Origin: Actinomycetes bacterium
Lineage (GTDB): Bacteria; Actinomycetota; Acidimicrobiia; Acidimicrobiales; Acidimicrobiaceae
Assembly (NCBI GenBank): GCA_021819025.1
Contig: JAKASN010000041.1
Span: forward strand, 1-9,009
Reading direction: 5' to 3'
DNA length: 9,009 nucleotides
Shown piece after piece: positions 6,986 to 9,009 of the stretch (positions within the stretch are counted from its first letter, which is position 1; every line of letters begins with the position of its first letter). The notes under the pieces were generated by a model that was not told the DNA's origin, ran no database searches, and was given only the letters and a program-made list of their open reading frames with translations. A program made the position numbers and the translations under genes.

Positions 6986-6991
6986 ATCAAT

Positions 6992-7105
6992 ATGTCCAGA
7001 GGAAAGGATCACCAACGCTGGCTCAGCCTGGTCGAAATGGAGCGGATAATAGCTCACTACGATCGGGCGCATCTTGTGGGGGAATTCCATATTTCGGGTA
7101 TGTGA
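6992..7105 (+). CDS. Small hypothetical protein, 37 residues
   Basis: A short ORF starting at ATG 6992 with a well-spaced GGAG. The product begins MSRGKDHQRWLSLVEMERII and ends AHYDRAHLVGEFHISGM. It is charged, predicted mostly helical, with no membrane segment or cysteine. The composition looks more like a real protein than the overlapping frame (a GTG-initiated frame at 6934-7257). In-frame earlier starts exist at 6959 (ATG) and 6944 (TTG) but lack good ribosome sites. It could be a genuine small gene or the N-terminal stub of a broken one. No family is recognised. Its stop codon coincides with a candidate extended -10 element for the next gene. Confidence 0.35.
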   Translation: MSRGKDHQRWLSLVEMERIIAHYDRAHLVGEFHISGM

Positions 7106-7111
7106 TATTAT
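7103..7111 (+). promoter_or_regulatory. Candidate extended -10 promoter element
   Basis: TGATATTAT matches the extended -10 consensus TGnTATAAT with one mismatch. The TG overlaps the stop codon of the preceding small ORF. No good -35 hexamer is present at 17-18 bases upstream, which extended -10 promoters can tolerate. Transcription would begin around 7118 and give a leader of about 80 bases before the zinc-ribbon protein gene. Confidence 0.4.
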
Positions 7112-7198
7112 CGTTCGGCACTTCAAGGTTACGGAGCCTGCAAGTTTCTTTAAGCCGCAGCGAATCAGCCTTCGTCACCTGGCAACTCGGCAGTCCCG

Positions 7199-7903
7199 TT
7201 GCTGGTAGTTTTCGTGATCGCAGGAGTTATTGCGCTTGTCGTGGCTTTGGTTCGTAAGCGCAACCGAGATAATGGAATCAATCGCATTCTTTTACGTCGC
7301 GAGTTGATCGGAGCCGACGATTGCTTCTCAGCAGGAACTGCAACAGCTGGTTTGGCTGGTACTTCCGATGTTCCAGTCGTATATGCCGCTGGCACGCATG
7401 ACCTCGTTTTCATGCCAGACTATCCTTCCAACCGCAGTCCGGGGGATGTAGATCAGCTCGCGCCCGAGTTCGCACGTATACCTCGCGATGCCGTGGACTT
7501 CCTAGGCGTGAAGGACCTGTCGCAAACTCAACAGCACGTGCAGACCGTGCAGCCGCTGAGCCTTACTCGAATTGCCCTGCTTGGCCCGCTCTCGCTAGCC
7601 GCTCGGAAGAGAAAGAATATTCTGACGACGACGATCGTTTTCAATTTCTACCTGCTCATTGACTGGACCGATCAAAACGGAATCGGGCAGGAGAGTATCT
7701 TCGAGTTCGCTGACGGTGCTCTTGTCAACCAGGCGGAGGCATCGATCCGCCGAGAGCTGAGACCAAAGGCGGCGTTGTCCAAGCCGGGTGAGAAATTATG
7801 CCCTTATTGTGCCGAGACAATAAAAGCTGCCGCGACGAAGTGCAGGTATTGCTTGTCGGATTTGGCGGTAAATCATCCCACTGATGGTCTCCCAAAGAGT
7901 TGA
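7199..7903 (+). CDS. Membrane-anchored PH-like/zinc-ribbon protein of unknown function
   Basis: A 234-residue protein when read from TTG 7199. Residues 1-18 form one hydrophobic helix followed by RKRNRDN, which predicts a cytoplasmic body on an N-terminal anchor. The middle has SLTRIALLGPLSLAARKRKN (121-140) and a following strand NFYLLIDW, a pattern seen in bacterial PH-like domains of uncharacterised proteins. The C terminus carries a zinc ribbon with Cys201, Cys204, Cys215 and Cys218 (CPYC...CRYC). The start is unclear. The frame is open back to 7154 with no ATG or GTG; TTG 7199, CTG 7202 or GTG 7214 are options, and none has a good ribosome site. The latter two would shorten the anchor. 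A lost 5' end is also possible. It is a stand-alone gene downstream of a candidate promoter at 7103. Confidence 0.72.
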   Translation: MLVVFVIAGVIALVVALVRKRNRDNGINRILLRRELIGADDCFSAGTATAGLAGTSDVPVVYAAGTHDLVFMPDYPSNRSPGDVDQLAPEFARIPRDAVDFLGVKDLSQTQQHVQTVQPLSLTRIALLGPLSLAARKRKNILTTTIVFNFYLLIDWTDQNGIGQESIFEFADGALVNQAEASIRRELRPKAALSKPGEKLCPYCAETIKAAATKCRYCLSDLAVNHPTDGLPKS

Positions 7904-7919
7904 ACAACTCAATATGGGT

Positions 7920-7937
7920 GTTCCCTAAAAACGGAAC
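7920..7937. repeat. 5-bp hairpin downstream of zinc-ribbon gene
   Basis: GTTCC (7920-7924) and GGAAC (7933-7937) form inverted arms around an A-rich 8-base loop. It starts 17 bases after the stop of the zinc-ribbon gene. No T-run follows, so a role as a terminator is weak. Confidence 0.45.
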
Positions 7938-7948
7938 ATGGAGAACCG

Positions 7949-7973
7949 GACGCCATGATTCGAATTAGGCGTC
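7949..7973. repeat. 6-bp inverted repeat with inner palindrome
   Basis: GACGCC (7949-7954) pairs with GGCGTC (7968-7973). The 13-base loop holds the 8-base palindrome ATTCGAAT. The nested symmetry could be an operator for the downstream DNA-binding protein. Confidence 0.45.
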
Positions 7974-7978
7974 ACCAT

Positions 7979-7993
7979 GCCTTCTCGGAAGGC
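7979..7993. repeat. Tight 6-bp hairpin just upstream of the antitoxin promoter
   Basis: GCCTTC (7979-7984) and GAAGGC (7988-7993) flank the 3-base loop TCG. The T-rich stretch that follows (about 8002-8014) is interrupted, so this may be an imperfect terminator for the upstream gene. It ends 4 bases before the proposed -35 element at 7998, so it may instead be an autoregulatory operator. Confidence 0.45.
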
Positions 7994-7997
7994 GTAC

Positions 7998-8025
7998 TTG
8001 CGTTTCTTTCGTTTGGGTGTAAACT
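7998..8025 (+). promoter_or_regulatory. Candidate promoter producing a leaderless antitoxin transcript
   Basis: TTGCGT (7998-8003), a 16-base spacer, then TAAACT (8020-8025), a TAnnnT-type -10. The ATG of the helix-turn-helix gene begins 7 bases after the last T of the -10, exactly where transcription should start. No Shine-Dalgarno sequence precedes that ATG. Both facts fit a leaderless mRNA, common in actinobacteria. The -35 match is only modest. Confidence 0.55.
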
Positions 8026-8031
8026 TGAATT

Positions 8032-8463
8032 ATGAGCACATCAGTCAAGCCAGGTATAACATTCACCGATCCAAGGTCATTTGTCGCGGCAGCGCGTCCA
8101 GCTATTGACGCTGGCAGCTCGCTCCAGCTTCAGATCGGCGACCTGTCTTTGCAGGTAGACGCGGAGTTCGCCAACAAGGTTCTCGCAATTGTTGATGCCG
8201 CCATCGCCGGCCGGGCGATTGAGCTAGCGATCCTGGAGGATGAACTCACTACCGGTCAAGCCGCTGATCTTCTCGGGGTCACCCGTCCCACCGTCGTTGC
8301 AATGATCGATAAGGGGCTCCTGCCCGCGCAGCGGGTATCGACGCATCGCAAGCTCAAGACATCGGACGTACTGGCATATCGAGAGCGGGTAAGTGGCGAG
8401 AGGGCTAAGGCTCTTGGGGAAATGGCCGATATTTCCGCCGAACTCGGCCTCTATAACGACTAG
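8032..8463 (+). CDS. Excisionase/MerR-type helix-turn-helix protein, likely antitoxin
   Basis: A 143-residue protein. Residues 71-118 are a winged helix-turn-helix of the excisionase family: ELTTGQAADLLGVTRPTVVAMIDKG, then the wing LLPAQRVSTHRKLKTSDVLAYRE. The first 65 residues are an N-terminal helical/strand region (QLQIGDLSLQVDAEFANKVL) of the kind found in HTH proteins partnered with PIN toxins. The C-terminal tail (about 119-143) is short and charged and may contact the toxin. The gene is followed after only 8 bases by the PIN-domain gene, the classic order antitoxin then toxin. It is expected to bind its own promoter region, where inverted repeats lie at 7949-7993. Domain call firm; antitoxin role inferred from the neighbour. 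Confidence 0.85.
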   Translation: MSTSVKPGITFTDPRSFVAAARPAIDAGSSLQLQIGDLSLQVDAEFANKVLAIVDAAIAGRAIELAILEDELTTGQAADLLGVTRPTVVAMIDKGLLPAQRVSTHRKLKTSDVLAYRERVSGERAKALGEMADISAELGLYND

Positions 8464-8471
8464 CCCCCAAC

Positions 8472-9009
8472 GTGAGAAAGCTTCGAGTCATCCTGGATGC
8501 GAATGTGCTAGTCGACGCCCAAGTTAGAGACCTCTTCTGCGAAATGGCCGATGCCGGACTGATCGAGTTGTTCTGGAGCGATGAGATCCTGGAAGAAACT
8601 CGACGAGTTCTGATCAATCGGCTCGCCAAAGCCCCGTCTGCAGTTGACCGCCTCCTCAATTCGTTCAGGTCTGCATTTCCAGGCGGTGCCCTCGGCGCTG
8701 AGACGGGTTTCATAGCCGAGCTCGAAATCCCCGATCCAAACGATCGGCACGTGATTGCGTCGGCCGTCCTCGGGGAGTGCGACGTGCTCGTTACCTTCAA
8801 CACGAAAGACTTTCCCCCCGGTGTACTTTCTCGTTGGGATCTCGAGGTAATGGACGTTGATCGGGCACTTGGATTTTTGGCGTGTCGCTTCCCGAACAAA
8901 ATCGCAGACGTCGTAACGGCGTGTAGAACCAAGCTGATGAAGCCAGTGAGAAGCCAGGAAGATTATTTGGCTCGCTTGGCAGAACGCGCACCCGTAGCGA
9001 CCATTTCAA
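8472..9009 (+). CDS. PIN-domain ribonuclease, likely toxin (3' end outside window)
   Basis: The frame is open from GTG 8472 to the window edge, 179 codons without a stop. The product starts MRKLRVILDANVLVDA; Asp9 is the first PIN acidic residue. Others fit at Glu42 (SDEILEETRRVL), Asp91 (PDPNDRHVIASAV) and Asp113 (LVTFNTKDFPPG), so the Mg-dependent RNA-cleaving centre appears intact. The PIN domain ends near residue 125. The following tail (FPNKIADVVTACRTKLMKPV, then SQEDYLARLAER) matches the C-terminal extension of PIN proteins of about 190 residues, so little is missing. GTG 8472 is the only usable start: the frame is closed by TAA at 8454. It lacks a ribosome site, consistent with coupling to the helix-turn-helix gene 8 bases upstream. 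Activity against tRNA or mRNA is expected from the family but not shown here. Confidence 0.85.
   Translation, partial: MRKLRVILDANVLVDAQVRDLFCEMADAGLIELFWSDEILEETRRVLINRLAKAPSAVDRLLNSFRSAFPGGALGAETGFIAELEIPDPNDRHVIASAVLGECDVLVTFNTKDFPPGVLSRWDLEVMDVDRALGFLACRFPNKIADVVTACRTKLMKPVRSQEDYLARLAERAPVATIS

Larger units (their letters stand above)
6460..6991. other. Gene-poor, palindrome-rich junction
   Basis: This stretch of about 530 bases separates the catabolic operon from the accessory genes. It holds no recognisable gene on either strand apart from the doubtful reverse ORF. It contains CAACTAAAGTTG (6496-6507, 5-base arms around AA), CACCC/GGGTG arms at 6539-6543 and 6553-6557, a 7-base-pair hairpin at 6583-6600, and the inverted-repeat cluster at 6775-6868. 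No strong GC-hairpin-plus-T-run terminator follows the operon; the CACCC/GGGTG stem-loop is the only weak candidate. No tRNA, integrase or transposase end could be identified. Confidence 0.6.

Noticed and set aside
6934..7257. 107-codon + strand ORF starting GTG 6934
   Set aside because: It runs through the candidate promoter and into the start of the zinc-ribbon gene in another frame, has Ser/Arg/Gly-rich low-quality composition and no ribosome site.
7949..7978. tRNA 3' end or attachment site (ATTCGAATT followed by ACCA)
   Set aside because: The T-stem does not pair on either side of TTCGAAT, and no matching acceptor, D or anticodon arm lies upstream.
8405..8932. 175-codon reverse-strand ORF opposite the PIN gene
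   Set aside because: It is antisense to a clear PIN domain with intact acidic residues; its product is Ser/Arg-rich, as expected for a shadow frame.
1..9009. CRISPR array, rRNA, transposase or integrase
   Set aside because: No regularly spaced direct repeats, no rRNA signatures and no recombinase motifs were seen on either strand.

Overview
The window looks like bacterial chromosome with mid-range to moderately high GC. TTG and GTG starts are used freely, genes are packed with 4-base stop/start overlaps, and one gene (at 8032) has a promoter layout typical of leaderless transcripts. Together with an actinobacterial-style succinate-semialdehyde dehydrogenase and a PH-like/zinc-ribbon protein, this suggests an actinobacterium or, less likely, a chloroflexote. 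The taxon cannot be fixed from this sequence alone.

Bases 1-6459 hold one catabolic operon on the + strand. In order it contains the 3' end of a fumarylacetoacetate-hydrolase (FAH) family protein, an antibiotic-biosynthesis-monooxygenase (ABM) domain protein, a histidine phosphatase, an NAD(P)-dependent semialdehyde dehydrogenase, and the FAD, 2Fe-2S and molybdopterin subunits of a xanthine-dehydrogenase-family molybdenum hydroxylase. From base 403 onward every gene overlaps the next: 8 bases at 689, then 4 bases at 1423 (TTGA), 2859 (ATGA), 3719 (ATGA) and 4192 (GTGA). A likely logic is hydroxylation of an aromatic, N-heterocyclic or aldehyde substrate by the Mo enzyme, ring or C-C cleavage and quinone or radical chemistry by the FAH and ABM proteins, and oxidation of a released semialdehyde by the dehydrogenase. 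The substrate is unknown.

Bases 6460-7200 are a gene-poor junction. They hold several hairpins, including two perfect 14-base palindromes placed end to end (6836-6863) inside a larger inverted repeat, a doubtful reverse-strand ORF, and a 37-codon ORF with a good ribosome binding site (6992-7105). An extended -10 element overlaps the stop of that ORF.

Bases 7199-9009 are accessory in character. A membrane-anchored protein with a PH-like core and a C-terminal CxxC/CxxC zinc ribbon (7199-7903) is followed by three closely spaced hairpins (7920-7993). Then comes a two-gene toxin-antitoxin-like module: an excisionase-type helix-turn-helix protein (8032-8463) and a PIN-domain ribonuclease (8472 onward) that runs off the right edge. 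The junction and this module look like a chromosomal insertion or variable region next to the catabolic operon.
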